From NCBI GenBank assembly GCA_027491415.1, contig JAOZFH010000048.1, positions 1 through 42,801 of the forward strand: 42,801 nt of DNA, written 5' to 3'. Source of the stretch: Thermoproteota archaeon. GTDB taxonomy: Archaea; Korarchaeota; Korarchaeia; Korarchaeales; Korarchaeaceae. The notes beneath the pieces are model-generated. The model did no database searches. It had not been told where the DNA came from and saw nothing but the letters and a program-made list of their open reading frames with translations. Positions 33,235 through 40,371 of the stretch are shown here, in pieces. The first letter of the stretch is position 1. Each line of letters opens with the position of its first letter. The translations under genes and the position numbers were made by a program.

Positions 33235-33992
33235 GCCGTTCGACCTCGCGGGTGGTAAGGGCATCTCTCACCCCAGCACTCGCCGTTGCGCTCACTGAAC
33301 ATGCATGCGCCCTCGAGATCTCTTAACACCACAGGTATGCCTATTTCTTCTCTGAGTATTGGCACCGCCACCTCCAGCGAGGCGTAGACGCTGGCCTTGC
33401 AGCACCTAGGGCCCCCGAGCCCAGCAATCCTCTTGAGGGCAGAGGCGGTCGTCTCCATGGCGAGAGACCTCTCCCTGTCTGACTTGTGGGTCGCTCCGGT
33501 GATCACGCTCACGATCACGCCAGCCCCTATAGCGGCGCCACACACGCCCAGAAGGCCGCACGCCGCATAGGGTATTGGCTTGAGTCTCGCGATAGCCCTC
33601 TTGATGTGAGACAGACTCAGCTCTGCTCCAGCGTTCTTGGCGGCCGCTAGGAGCGAGGCGGCCACTACGAGGTGATGTATCGGCCCGAAGAGATCCACGG
33701 CTGGGTGAGTGAAGATCCGGTCGGCTATTAGGGATGGGTCAGCTTCACTCGACCTGCTCGCGACCTTAAGCACGATCTCCTCGCCGCTCGCCAGCCTACA
33801 CTCCTCGCAGACGTAGTGGCCGTTAATGCACACGAAGTCGGCGGGCTCCCTCTTCCCGCAGTAGTAGCACTCCCACTCGCCGCTCGCTGGCTTAAGGGGG
33901 GCTCCACATATTGGGCAGGATGCCTCCCCGCTCGTCAGCCGGCTTAGGAGATCTCCTTTGTCTTCCATCTCCACGATCGGTTCTCGATCCAT
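33231..33992 (-). CDS. DUF5714 protein with N-terminal zinc ribbon
   Basis: 253 residues from ATG 33992, the first Met after the promoter-like tract. The N-terminus is a zinc ribbon (CPICGAPLKPASGEWECYYCGK) with a second knuckle (CINGHYVCEEC). The body is the DUF5714 domain: FGPIHHLVVAASLLAAAKN, PYAACGLLGVCGAAIGAGVIVSVITGAT, GGPRCCKASVYASLEVAVPIL and the Cys-rich end CMFSERNGECWGERCPYH. Conserved Cys/His pairs suggest metal binding, but no activity is known to me. It forms a two-gene operon with lplA (ATGA overlap), which ties this uncharacterised family to lipoate chemistry here. Confidence 0.82.
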   Translation of the reverse strand: MDREPIVEMEDKGDLLSRLTSGEASCPICGAPLKPASGEWECYYCGKREPADFVCINGHYVCEECRLASGEEIVLKVASRSSEADPSLIADRIFTHPAVDLFGPIHHLVVAASLLAAAKNAGAELSLSHIKRAIARLKPIPYAACGLLGVCGAAIGAGVIVSVITGATHKSDRERSLAMETTASALKRIAGLGGPRCCKASVYASLEVAVPILREEIGIPVVLRDLEGACMFSERNGECWGERCPYHPRGRTA

Positions 33993-34103
33993 GGAAAAAG
34001 GTTTTGCAAAAAGTGGCGGCCGTCGAACTGCCTTCACAGCTTGCGCGAGCCGCCGCTTGCCGCCCCCATGGCCAGAGAGCGCCTATCAACTCCCGGAGTA
34101 GAT

Positions 34104-34148
34104 GTTTCAATATGTAACCATTTCAACATGAAACTCTCACACTTTTTA
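34104..34148 (+). promoter_or_regulatory. Tandem operator and TATA box between the DUF5714-lplA operon and tauE copy 2
   Basis: Two copies of the repeat in tandem, GTTTCAATATGTAAC (34104-34118, one mismatch) and ATTTCAACATGAAAC (34120-34134), 16 bp apart. They are followed by the TATA-like CTTTTTAAC (34142-34150). They lie in the 187-bp divergent region, so they could control both directions. On the minus side, ACTTTTTGCAAAACC at ~34001-34015 is a candidate TATA region. Confidence 0.6.
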
Positions 34149-34179
34149 ACAGACGTGTAGAGCTAACTAGGTGATCTCA

Positions 34180-34980
34180 ATGGAGCTCCTGTACGTCTTA
34201 GCGCTGCTAGTGGGTCTAGCTGCTGGTACTCTTGGAGGACTCATTGGCACTGGAGGCTGCAGCGTGATGCTCCCCATACTTCACTTCTACATGGGCCTCT
34301 CGTCCCCACTAGCAGTTGGCACCACGCTCTTCGCGGTCATATTCACGACGCTCTCCGGAGCCTACGGACACCTCAAGATCCGGAACCTAGACGCAAAGGC
34401 AACGGCCGTGATGGGTGGCGCCGGGACCCTGGGGGTCTTGTTGGGCTCGTACCTCTTCACCAAGATAACGCGCTCCCAGGTCGCTCTGCTCGATCTAATC
34501 CTCGGCTTAGTGTTCATCCTACCCTCCATAAGGATGCTCTATGAGGGCCTCAAGGGCATGCGCGGAGTTCCAGCCAAGGGCGAGAGCCAGCTTGACCACA
34601 TACCAGGGAGTTCCACGGCCAAGGCTGCCTTTGGTTTCGTCGTTGGGATAGCGACCGGCTTGGTCGGCCTGGGGGGAGGCTACGCGCTGGTTCCCGGCAT
34701 GATATACCTGTTCAACGCTCCCGTGAAGCTGACGATGGGCACCTCCCTCTCAACAATGATACCCCTCGCTGTCGTCGGCGGCTTGATCAAGCTCAAGCAG
34801 GGCTTCGTCGAAATGAGCGTGGGCGTTCCCCTAGCGATAGGGACGGTGATAGGAGCCCAGATGGGGGCCAGGGCCATCAAGAGGTTCAGGCCAGCCACGC
34901 TTAAGGCGATATTCGGGCTGTACTTCCTCTACGTGTCGCTGAAGTACGTAGCCGCCTACTTCGGAGTGAGGCTCTGGTAG
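34180..34980 (+). CDS. TauE/SafE-family membrane transporter, copy 2
   Basis: 266 residues from ATG 34180, which has AGGTGAT 6 nt upstream; GTG 34171 is an alternative leaderless start. About eight hydrophobic segments with the same repeat motifs as copy 1 (AAGTLGGLIGTGGCSVMLPI, GLVGLGGGYALVPGMIYLF) and the same end YFGVRLW. The central loop (KGMRGVPAKGESQLDHIPGSS) differs most. Codon use is less GC-biased than in copy 1, suggesting a different history. Both copies carry the GTTTC-type operator, so they may respond to the same signal. Confidence 0.9.
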   Translation: MELLYVLALLVGLAAGTLGGLIGTGGCSVMLPILHFYMGLSSPLAVGTTLFAVIFTTLSGAYGHLKIRNLDAKATAVMGGAGTLGVLLGSYLFTKITRSQVALLDLILGLVFILPSIRMLYEGLKGMRGVPAKGESQLDHIPGSSTAKAAFGFVVGIATGLVGLGGGYALVPGMIYLFNAPVKLTMGTSLSTMIPLAVVGGLIKLKQGFVEMSVGVPLAIGTVIGAQMGARAIKRFRPATLKAIFGLYFLYVSLKYVAAYFGVRLW

Positions 34981-34995
34981 CTCGCGCCTATCCTC

Positions 34996-35367
34996 TTACA
35001 GGATTGCTATGGCGTCGATCTCAACCAATGCTCCCTTGGGGAGCGATCCGAAAGCGATTGACCTGGCTGGAGGATCGCTGGGGAAGTACTTAGTGTAGAC
35101 CTCGTTAAACTTGCTGAACAGCTCGGGCTTGGCCAGAAAGGCCGTCACCTTGACCACGCTCTCCAGCGAGGAGCCCGCAGCCTCAAGGATAGACCTTAGG
35201 TTCTCTAAAGCCCTCTCCGTTTGGGCTGCTATGCCTTCTTTAAGCTCTCCCGACTTGGGGTCAATCCCGAGCTGCCCAGAGACGAAGACAAATCCTCCGG
35301 CCACGATAGCCTGAGAGTACGGCCCAATAGGCTTCGGAGCCTTCTCAGTCGTGACGACCCTGGCCAA
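34996..35367 (-). CDS. ridA: RidA family enamine/imine deaminase
   Basis: 123 residues from TTG 35367, preceded by GGGTGGAG 4 nt away; AATATAGG at ~35404-35411 can be the TATA box. Family motifs are PIGPYSQAIVAGGFVFVSGQLGIDP, AALENLRSILEAAG-like ALENLRSILEAAGSSLESVVKVTAFLA, and the active-site Arg region PPARSIAFGSLPKGALVEIDAIA. RidA hydrolyses reactive enamines/imines formed by PLP enzymes such as threonine dehydratase. Normal length; converges with tauE copy 2. Confidence 0.94.
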   Translation of the reverse strand: MARVVTTEKAPKPIGPYSQAIVAGGFVFVSGQLGIDPKSGELKEGIAAQTERALENLRSILEAAGSSLESVVKVTAFLAKPELFSKFNEVYTKYFPSDPPARSIAFGSLPKGALVEIDAIAIL

Positions 35368-35553
35368 GAATCTCCACCCTCTGCCAGACGTTTAGAGGTC
35401 ACCTATATTCTTCCTTGTGCTGAGCGTCTCCCAGTAGATCAGAGGATCAGCAACTCGGGGATGGCTCCATACAGCATCCGACAATAATCCAGCGCCCTGG
35501 GGCGGGAGAGGTCAACTGAAGTTATTTGGTAAGAGGGGGCCGCGCACCCCACG

Positions 35554-36000
35554 ATGGAGCTGCTATCCCTAAACGCCTGCTCTCGCCTGTTGCGGGAGAA
35601 GAGGAGGCTGCTGATCTATGGAAAGTGTCTCGAGGTTGAGAGGCCAGGCCTCGTGGAGGGTCTGTCTGAGGGCAGGGTCGCAGTCTGGGCATGCCCGGAG
35701 AGAGACCACATCAACGTGATAGCGCTGAAGGTGGTCTCGATCATAGCCCGAGTAGACTTGGAGGAGGTGACTGTTGTGACTGTGGATGGGAGCCCCCACT
35801 GCGTCCAGCTGCACCACGCCGTGGAAGAGGCTATCAAGGTCACAAAAAGTGAAGACCTAAGCGTGAAGCACCTTGTGTGCCACGGAGACAAGCTCATTGA
35901 AGTCTCACCTCGTGCGGTTAAAGTGGCGAGGTACCTGAGCAAGGTGAAGAGTCTGCTGAGGTTAGAGGAAGAACGCAGGAGTTCTCTCGAGCGAGAGTAG
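35554..36000 (+). CDS. Conserved unknown protein with Cys/His motifs
   Basis: 148 residues. I recognise no named family. It has an N-terminal CSRLLREKRRLLIYGKCLEVE, a central CPERDHINVIALKVVSIIARVDLEEVTVVTVDGSPHCVQLHHAVEEA with alpha/beta alternation, then HLVCHGDKLIEVSPRAVKVARYLSKV. Cys and His are clustered (CPE, PHC, LHH, VCH), hinting at metal or Fe-S binding. That it is a real conserved family is shown within the window: a broken second copy of its C-terminal half lies at 37340-37537 with the same VQLHHA-EEA-KVT, RHLV and RAVK-ARYLSKV blocks. It follows the TauE/lipoate cluster but has no GTTTC operator. Confidence 0.75.
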   Translation: MELLSLNACSRLLREKRRLLIYGKCLEVERPGLVEGLSEGRVAVWACPERDHINVIALKVVSIIARVDLEEVTVVTVDGSPHCVQLHHAVEEAIKVTKSEDLSVKHLVCHGDKLIEVSPRAVKVARYLSKVKSLLRLEEERRSSLERE

Positions 36001-36158
36001 GAACGTGCGAGGGGCTTTCTACCCTCTTGGGATCAATGCCCGACTGACGGATACGGACACGATCCCCAAGTTGACACACTCCACGACTTCGCAACGTGTC
36101 TGAGAGCCGCCTCAGAGAGGCTAGAGAGGCCACAGGCGATAGAGGGGTCAATCTGACT

Positions 36159-36941
36159 TCAGTCCAGGAGGAGGCTGACGCAGGCCCACCACGTGAGGAA
36201 CGTCGTCAGGTAGCCGGCGATGGCTCTGTTGTCAAGCGGATCCCTCGATGTGGATGCGAAGGCGGCCCCGAGTCCAAAGAAGATCGCGGGAATGACGCCC
36301 AGGATCGAGCGCGGCCAGCTGAAGCTCACCCAGCTGCACGGCATCAGGGACATCGTGAGGAAGCCCAAGACGAAGGCTGCTAGGGGCCTGCCCTTGATCA
36401 CGCTGAACTGGGGGGCCAGGGACGCCACCGCGGGGAAGACGGGGAGCAGGGTGACCAGCTCGTAGGCCACGTCCAGGGGCTGGGGGAGGGAGGGGGATCC
36501 CCCCGGCGGGGCAGGCAGCAGGATGTCGAGCGTCCAGATCAAGGTGAAGCCCAGGGTCAGGGCGACTAGGAGGACGATCAGCCTCCACAGGTTCCTCAGC
36601 TCCCTGGGGCTGAGGGACTTGGCCAGCAGCCTGTCCTGCAGGAGCTGGAGGGCCGCTCCGAGCAGGGTCCAGAAGAGCGCTGACGACGGCACGTAGACGT
36701 AGGGAACCCTGAGGGCTGTGGGGAGGGGGCGGCTCAGGCGCCTCACCGAGAGTTCGTAGATCCAGTCCCCCAGCAGGACCCCGGGGATGTTTGCCGGGAT
36801 TATTGAGCAGACAGGGGTGCCCGACCACCAGACGCTCCAGGGGCCGACGACGAGTCCATAGAGCAGGAAGGCCAGGAGGATCCTCCGCCCCAACGCGCCC
36901 CGCGACGAGGCGCCGTCGGAAGTATTAAGCCTTCTCTCCAA
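36159..36941 (-). CDS. Multispan membrane protein, unrecognised
   Basis: About 260 residues with roughly six hydrophobic segments (ILLAFLLYGLVVGPWSVWW, PSSALFWTLLGAALQLL, LWRLIVLLVALTLGFTLIW, VTLLPVFPAVASL, SILGVIPAIFFGLGAAFA, GYLTTFLTWWACVSLLL). No cofactor or catalytic motif is visible. The start is uncertain: TTG 36941 gives the longest frame, but CTTAATAC at 36916-36930 may be the TATA box, in which case TTG 36893 (MGRRILLAFLLYG) is the start. GC content returns to the high background here after the less GC-rich block before it. Confidence 0.65.
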   Translation of the reverse strand: MERRLNTSDGASSRGALGRRILLAFLLYGLVVGPWSVWWSGTPVCSIIPANIPGVLLGDWIYELSVRRLSRPLPTALRVPYVYVPSSALFWTLLGAALQLLQDRLLAKSLSPRELRNLWRLIVLLVALTLGFTLIWTLDILLPAPPGGSPSLPQPLDVAYELVTLLPVFPAVASLAPQFSVIKGRPLAAFVLGFLTMSLMPCSWVSFSWPRSILGVIPAIFFGLGAAFASTSRDPLDNRAIAGYLTTFLTWWACVSLLLD

Positions 36942-36966
36942 TTCGACCTAACTCAATTTTTTATTC

Positions 36967-36983
36967 AAAAAAAAAAAAAAAAA
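36967..36983 (+). repeat. 17-nt adenine homopolymer
   Basis: Seventeen consecutive A between the membrane-protein promoter and the graveyard region, in a GC-rich genome. Read on the minus strand it is a T17 run that could terminate transcription of the remnant at 37012-37209. Confidence 0.9.
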
Positions 36984-37011
36984 GGAGGGGAGAGAACCTC
37001 CATTACGGAGT

Positions 37012-37209
37012 TCAAGGCACGTAGACGAAAGTCGCCCTCCCGTCATTGAACCAGGTGTGCCCGTGGCCTCCTATCCACTCTTATCTGTAGTCTTCATGAT
37101 TGTAGAAGGAGCAGCAGTCCCCGAATACCATGAGTACCTTTGCACGGGCTGGCTCGGCAAAGTCTCGCTCCGAATGCTCGGCTCCTCCCTCATTGGAGGG
37201 TAAGAAGAC
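37012..37209 (-). pseudogene. Minus-strand gene remnant with an in-frame stop
   Basis: One continuous minus-strand frame reads ...PSNEGGAEHSERDFAEPARA, then KVLMVFGDCCSFYNHEDYR, a TAA at 37083-37081, then EWIGGHGHTWFNDGRATFVYVP and a TGA at 37014-37012. The text on both sides of the TAA is protein-like (charged, then aromatic with His/Cys), so a single nonsense mutation in a formerly longer gene is the simplest reading. No start codon with a promoter is seen, and upstream the frame runs into the aroC fragment. I do not recognise the family; the DCC and HGHTW motifs suggest a metal enzyme. Confidence 0.5.
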
Positions 37210-37221
37210 GCCCCTCAGCCC

Positions 37222-37337
37222 GGGCTGGAGGGGGAGATCGCCAGGCTGATATTGGCGATACTCGGTGCGAAGGGGTGGAGTTCGGAGCTGGCTTCAGGCT
37301 GGCATTCCTGCGGGGCGCAGGCAAGGCAAACGATCGG
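37222..37337 (+). pseudogene. Fragment of a second, diverged chorismate synthase gene
   Basis: The DNA follows aroC 22230-22340 closely. LEGEIARLILAILGAKG is read in one frame and EFGAGFRLAFLRGAGKANDRRF in the next, against LEGEIARLILAIPAAKG and EFGAGFRLAPVRGSEANDQF in the intact gene. The frame changes because one G is missing in the run corresponding to GAAGGGGGTGG. About 38 codons survive; nothing on either side is aroC. Confidence 0.8.
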
Positions 37338-37339
37338 CG

Positions 37340-37537
37340 GTTCAGCTCCACCACGCGGCCGAAGAGGCCGCTAAGGTCACCTGCTTCGGCGAGGAGAGGG
37401 TGAGGCACCTCGTGGTTCACTCGGGGCGGCTCGTGTCTGTCTCTCCAAGGCCAAGGGCCGTCAAGGCCGCCAGATACCTCTCTAAGGTTCAGGGGCTCCT
37501 CCAGCAGATTGAGAGTAATTCACAGGCCCAGACGTGA
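37340..37537 (+). pseudogene. 3' fragment of a paralogue of the 148-residue gene
   Basis: Directly after the aroC piece the frame reads VQLHHAAEEAAKVT, RHLVVHSGRLVSVSP and RAVKAARYLSKVQGLLQQIE before a stop, parallel to the C-terminal half of the protein at 35554-36000. Two extra residues interrupt SPRAVK (SPRPRAVK). The 5' half is gone, replaced by the aroC fragment, so this is a recombination chimera of two broken genes. Confidence 0.75.
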
Positions 37538-37563
37538 GTAGAACTCGGAGCAGACCGCTCAAC

Positions 37564-37875
37564 CTACCCGGCCTCGCGGCGCTCCCGAATGTACTTGACT
37601 ACATGGTAGGAGAGAAAGCCCCAGGTCGCGAAGTAGGCGATCAGCCCGACGGGGTTCAGCTCCAAGGCATCCTCTAGGTGCAGGTGGGCCGTGTGTATGT
37701 ATGCCCTGGTCGACCCACACAGCGGGCAAGGCTTCCCGGTCAGCTGCCTGTAAGGGCAGTTGAACCAGGGGAACGGAAGCTCCTCCTGACCCGGACTCAT
37801 GGGGACCAGTGTGGCGAAGGCCAGCAATCCGGCGGACAGCAGTATGAGCCACTTCCTCTGTCTCCAGGGGGACAT
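37564..37875 (-). CDS. DUF2752 membrane protein
   Basis: 103 residues from ATG 37875. Transmembrane segments at ~10-27 (LILLSAGLLAFATLVPM) and ~75-95 (VGLIAYFATWGFLSYHVV) flank the DUF2752 signature FNCPYRQLTGKPCPLCGSTRAYIHTAHLHLEDALELNPVGL with the CPxCGSTRA cysteines. The family is small, widespread and without known function; the CxxC could be redox-active or bind metal. Confidence 0.85.
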   Translation of the reverse strand: MSPWRQRKWLILLSAGLLAFATLVPMSPGQEELPFPWFNCPYRQLTGKPCPLCGSTRAYIHTAHLHLEDALELNPVGLIAYFATWGFLSYHVVKYIRERREAG

Positions 37876-37939
37876 CCGCCCTTCCGCCAGCCTGAAACGA
37901 TGGACAATAAAAAGAGGGGAAGGAGCGAGGACTCGACGC

Positions 37940-38863
37940 CTAGAAGGCGACCTGAGCCTCGGCGGGCCTCCTGGCCATGTATAGCAGGGTCAGCAGAACG
38001 CTGAAGAACCCACCAACGGCCGCCGACAGTATGAAGCCGATGTAGGGGATGATGCTGACTATCGCCTCGGCGATGAAGGCCACCACCACGACTACGAGGA
38101 CCTCGATGAAGTTCTCCTTGACGACGTTGTAGCTGGCCTTCAGGGCGTCGACTGGCCCGTAGTCGTCGATGACGACGGCCTGCAGGGTCAGCGCCAGGAG
38201 GATGGCCGCCACCAACCCTGGAAGGACGCACAGCATAATGCCGATGCCTATTATGATGCCCACCAGTATCGAGGCGATGATGATCGGCACGGCCTTGGAC
38301 ATGGCCTCGTTGAACGAGCTGCCCAGGTCGACGGTCCTACCCTTGACTCCCTGTTCAACCATCGCGATGAGCCACCCGTTGAAGATCTGCTGGATTATCA
38401 TCACGAATATCATGCCGATCATGGTCAGGCCCAGGAACCCGTACATGGAGGCGGGCATCTCAGGAGTGTAGCCGGGGCCTGGGGCCATTGGTCTTGGGGC
38501 GCCAAATCTTCCCAGCCCGCCAAGGCCCATCATTCCCATGGCGGAGATCCCGATGCCGGCCATGATTATGGCGCCCAGGATGCCGGCCAGGATCGGCGGC
38601 ACCAGCACCACAGGGTTGGCCTTGACGAAGTCCAGGGCCCTGTTGAAGAGGTCTCCAAGGCCCTCTCCTCTCACCCTGGGCGCGGCGGGAGCGGCAGGGG
38701 CGGCAGCCGGAGCCTCGACCTCAACCCACCCAGATCTGACCCTCTCGAGCTCGGCTTCGTACTTCGCCTTCAGCTCCCTGTAAGTCTCCTCGCTTATCCT
38801 GCCCTCCATGAGGGCCTCTTCGAGCTTCCTAATCTTCTCCCTAATGGCGTCTTCCGTGGACAT
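37940..38863 (-). CDS. SHOCT-like plus multispan membrane protein
   Basis: 307 residues from ATG 38863, 6 nt after a GGAGGGA Shine-Dalgarno (a TTG at 38878 is an alternative). Residues ~4-45 form a SHOCT-like helical pair (IREKIRKLEEALMEGRISEETYRELKAKYEAEL), then an Ala/Pro linker, then five or six membrane segments (LVPPILAGILGAIIMAGIG, FLGLTMIGMIFVMIIQ, VPIIIASILVGIIIGIGIMLCVLPGLVAAILLAL, IEVLVVVVVAFIAEAIVSI, FILSAAVGGFFSVLLTLLYM). It resembles DUF4013/DUF975-like integral proteins. The TATA box AGTTTTAATA lies at 38889-38898 on this strand. Function unknown. Confidence 0.75.
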   Translation of the reverse strand: MSTEDAIREKIRKLEEALMEGRISEETYRELKAKYEAELERVRSGWVEVEAPAAAPAAPAAPRVRGEGLGDLFNRALDFVKANPVVLVPPILAGILGAIIMAGIGISAMGMMGLGGLGRFGAPRPMAPGPGYTPEMPASMYGFLGLTMIGMIFVMIIQQIFNGWLIAMVEQGVKGRTVDLGSSFNEAMSKAVPIIIASILVGIIIGIGIMLCVLPGLVAAILLALTLQAVVIDDYGPVDALKASYNVVKENFIEVLVVVVVAFIAEAIVSIIPYIGFILSAAVGGFFSVLLTLLYMARRPAEAQVAF

Positions 38864-38888
38864 TATGAATCCCTCCAAGTCTTGACAG

Positions 38889-38939
38889 TATTAAAACTGA
38901 GGAGGGCTCCGCGCCCTCGGGCCCGCCGAGATTTATTTT
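38889..38939. promoter_or_regulatory. Divergent promoters for the SHOCT-like and 131-residue membrane proteins
   Basis: AGTTTTAATA on the minus strand (38889-38898) is ~28 nt from ATG 38863. ATTTATTTT on the plus strand (38931-38939) is ~33 nt from ATG 38968. Both are isolated A/T islands. Confidence 0.5.
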
Positions 38940-38967
38940 CGGTCGGGGTGGATATTCCCGAACGCTC

Positions 38968-39363
38968 ATGCCGCTGGCTTATCACCTCTCATTCTTCGAC
39001 GAGCAGAACTACACGCTCCTCTCCCTGGTGATCGGGGTCGTGCTAGGTATACTTCCCGGGCTTGGCCCGGCCGGCCCACTGGCCAGCGGGTTCTTGTACG
39101 CCTACTTCACCTGGTGGTTCGGTCGAGCCCCGCGGGACCCGGTGGAGGGAGCCAAGAGGGGGGCCGTAATGGGCGCCGTGGTCGGCGCGACGGTCAGCCT
39201 CCTGTCGTTCCTCTTGGTCGGGTGGGGGTTGGCAGTCTACGCAGTTCACCCAGGACTCTGGTTCCTCTCCGGCCTCGCCCTGGTATTTGGGCTGATCTCT
39301 GGGGCCATTGTCGGGGCGATCCTCGGGGGCATGGGCGGATTTCTGGCGCCTTACATCGACTGA
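38968..39363 (+). CDS. Small Gly/Ala-rich membrane protein
   Basis: 131 residues with four hydrophobic segments: LLSLVIGVVLGILPGLGPAGPLASGFLYAYFTWW, GAVMGAVVGATVSLLSFLLVGWGLAVYAV, LWFLSGLALVFGLISGAIVGAILGGMGGFLAP. The AxxG/GxxxG pattern resembles DUF5518-type archaeal membrane proteins, but I cannot assign it firmly. It diverges from the SHOCT-like gene and may share its regulation. The following 186 bp (39364-39549) contain no gene I can support. Confidence 0.65.
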   Translation: MPLAYHLSFFDEQNYTLLSLVIGVVLGILPGLGPAGPLASGFLYAYFTWWFGRAPRDPVEGAKRGAVMGAVVGATVSLLSFLLVGWGLAVYAVHPGLWFLSGLALVFGLISGAIVGAILGGMGGFLAPYID

Positions 39364-39512
39364 AGACTCAGAGGTAACGACCACTTATTAGTGCACAGGA
39401 GCCCGTGAATCGGGGGATGAGCCGAACTACCCGGGACTGAAGCGTGATGTGAGCTGCATCGTGGCGACCCCACTCGCACGAGTCCACGGGGCGGTCGAGG
39501 CAGGACGCCAGA

Positions 39513-39521
39513 GATTTATCC
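39513..39521 (+). promoter_or_regulatory. TATA box of the NIF3-like gene
   Basis: GATTTATCC is an A/T island ~33 nt before ATG 39550. Confidence 0.45.
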
Positions 39522-39549
39522 AACCCGCGCCAGGCCGCTCGGTGTCCGC

Positions 39550-40371
39550 ATGAACACGGAGGACATCATGGCGCTCGCCCTCAAGCTGGCCGGTTTCGAC
39601 GAGGTGCCCCCGGACTCTCAGATCTACGTCCCTAAGGAGGATGTGAAGAGGGTGCTGTTCGGCATAGACGTGGGGGTTCCAGGGCTCCTGCTGGCCAAGC
39701 AGCTCGGATGCGACCTAGCGATATCCCACCACCCAGAGGGAGGGAGCGCCGCGGTCAGGGGCCACGAGGTCTTCCTTAGGCACGTGGAGATCATGAAGGC
39801 CGCCGGCGTGCCAGAGGACGTGGCCAGGGAGGCCGTCAGGGAGAAGTTCGAGGCGCTCAGGCTCGTGGATCACAAGAGCAACTACGACCTGGCTCCATCC
39901 GTGGCCAGGCTCTTGGGGATTGGGTACATGAACATCCACTGTCCTTTGGACGAGGTAGGCCGGAGGATAATGCAGGAGGTCGTCGATGGGGTCATGGCCA
40001 CCGGAAGGCCCACTGTGCGCGACCTGATGGACGCCCTCTCCCAGCTAAGGGAGTTCGAGCTCGCCGAGACCCCCATATTCCTCGCGGTGGGGGACGAGAC
40101 GGCGAGGGTCGGGAAGGCGGTGGTGGCCCACGGCGCGTTCACGAACGGCGGCCACCGCGTGGCGAGGGCGTACTTCGAGCACGGCGTCGACACCGTGATC
40201 TACATCCACTTGGAGCCTGGCGACCTCAGGGCCCTAAGGGAGTCCGGCGTGAGAGGGAACCTGATAGTCACAGGTCACATAGCCTCCGACTCGGTGGGGA
40301 TAAACCCCCTCATAGACGAGCTGGAGTCCAGGGGGATCGAGGTCATCACGTACGGCGGGATCGTCAGGTAG
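39550..40371 (+). CDS. NIF3/DUF34-like dinuclear metal protein
   Basis: 273 residues. NIF3-family marks are LFGIDVGVPGLLLAKQLGCDLAISHHPEGG (first metal His), VDHKSNYDLAPSVARLLGIGYMNIHCPLDEV, FLAVGDETARVGKAVVAHGAFTNGGH and the C-terminal VTGHIASDSVGINPLIDELESRGIEV (last metal ligands). The family forms toroidal oligomers binding two metals; proposed roles include GTP cyclohydrolase I-like activity or metal insertion, and none is settled. Its last 8 bp overlap the convergent Nudix gene. Confidence 0.85.
   Translation: MNTEDIMALALKLAGFDEVPPDSQIYVPKEDVKRVLFGIDVGVPGLLLAKQLGCDLAISHHPEGGSAAVRGHEVFLRHVEIMKAAGVPEDVAREAVREKFEALRLVDHKSNYDLAPSVARLLGIGYMNIHCPLDEVGRRIMQEVVDGVMATGRPTVRDLMDALSQLREFELAETPIFLAVGDETARVGKAVVAHGAFTNGGHRVARAYFEHGVDTVIYIHLEPGDLRALRESGVRGNLIVTGHIASDSVGINPLIDELESRGIEVITYGGIVR

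Noticed and set aside
10180-34980. Treating every A/T island as a promoter and every short GTTTC or GAAAC as an operator
   Set aside because: Only paired half-sites with a five-base spacer next to a TATA-like element were kept; other single GTTTC occurrences, such as near 29044, have no partner arm.
39390-39500. Possible C/D-box or tRNA-like RNA between the 131-residue and NIF3-like genes
   Set aside because: CTGA and GTGATGT occur, but there is no closing stem, no second D box in place and no tRNA T-arm or acceptor stem, so the signals look random.
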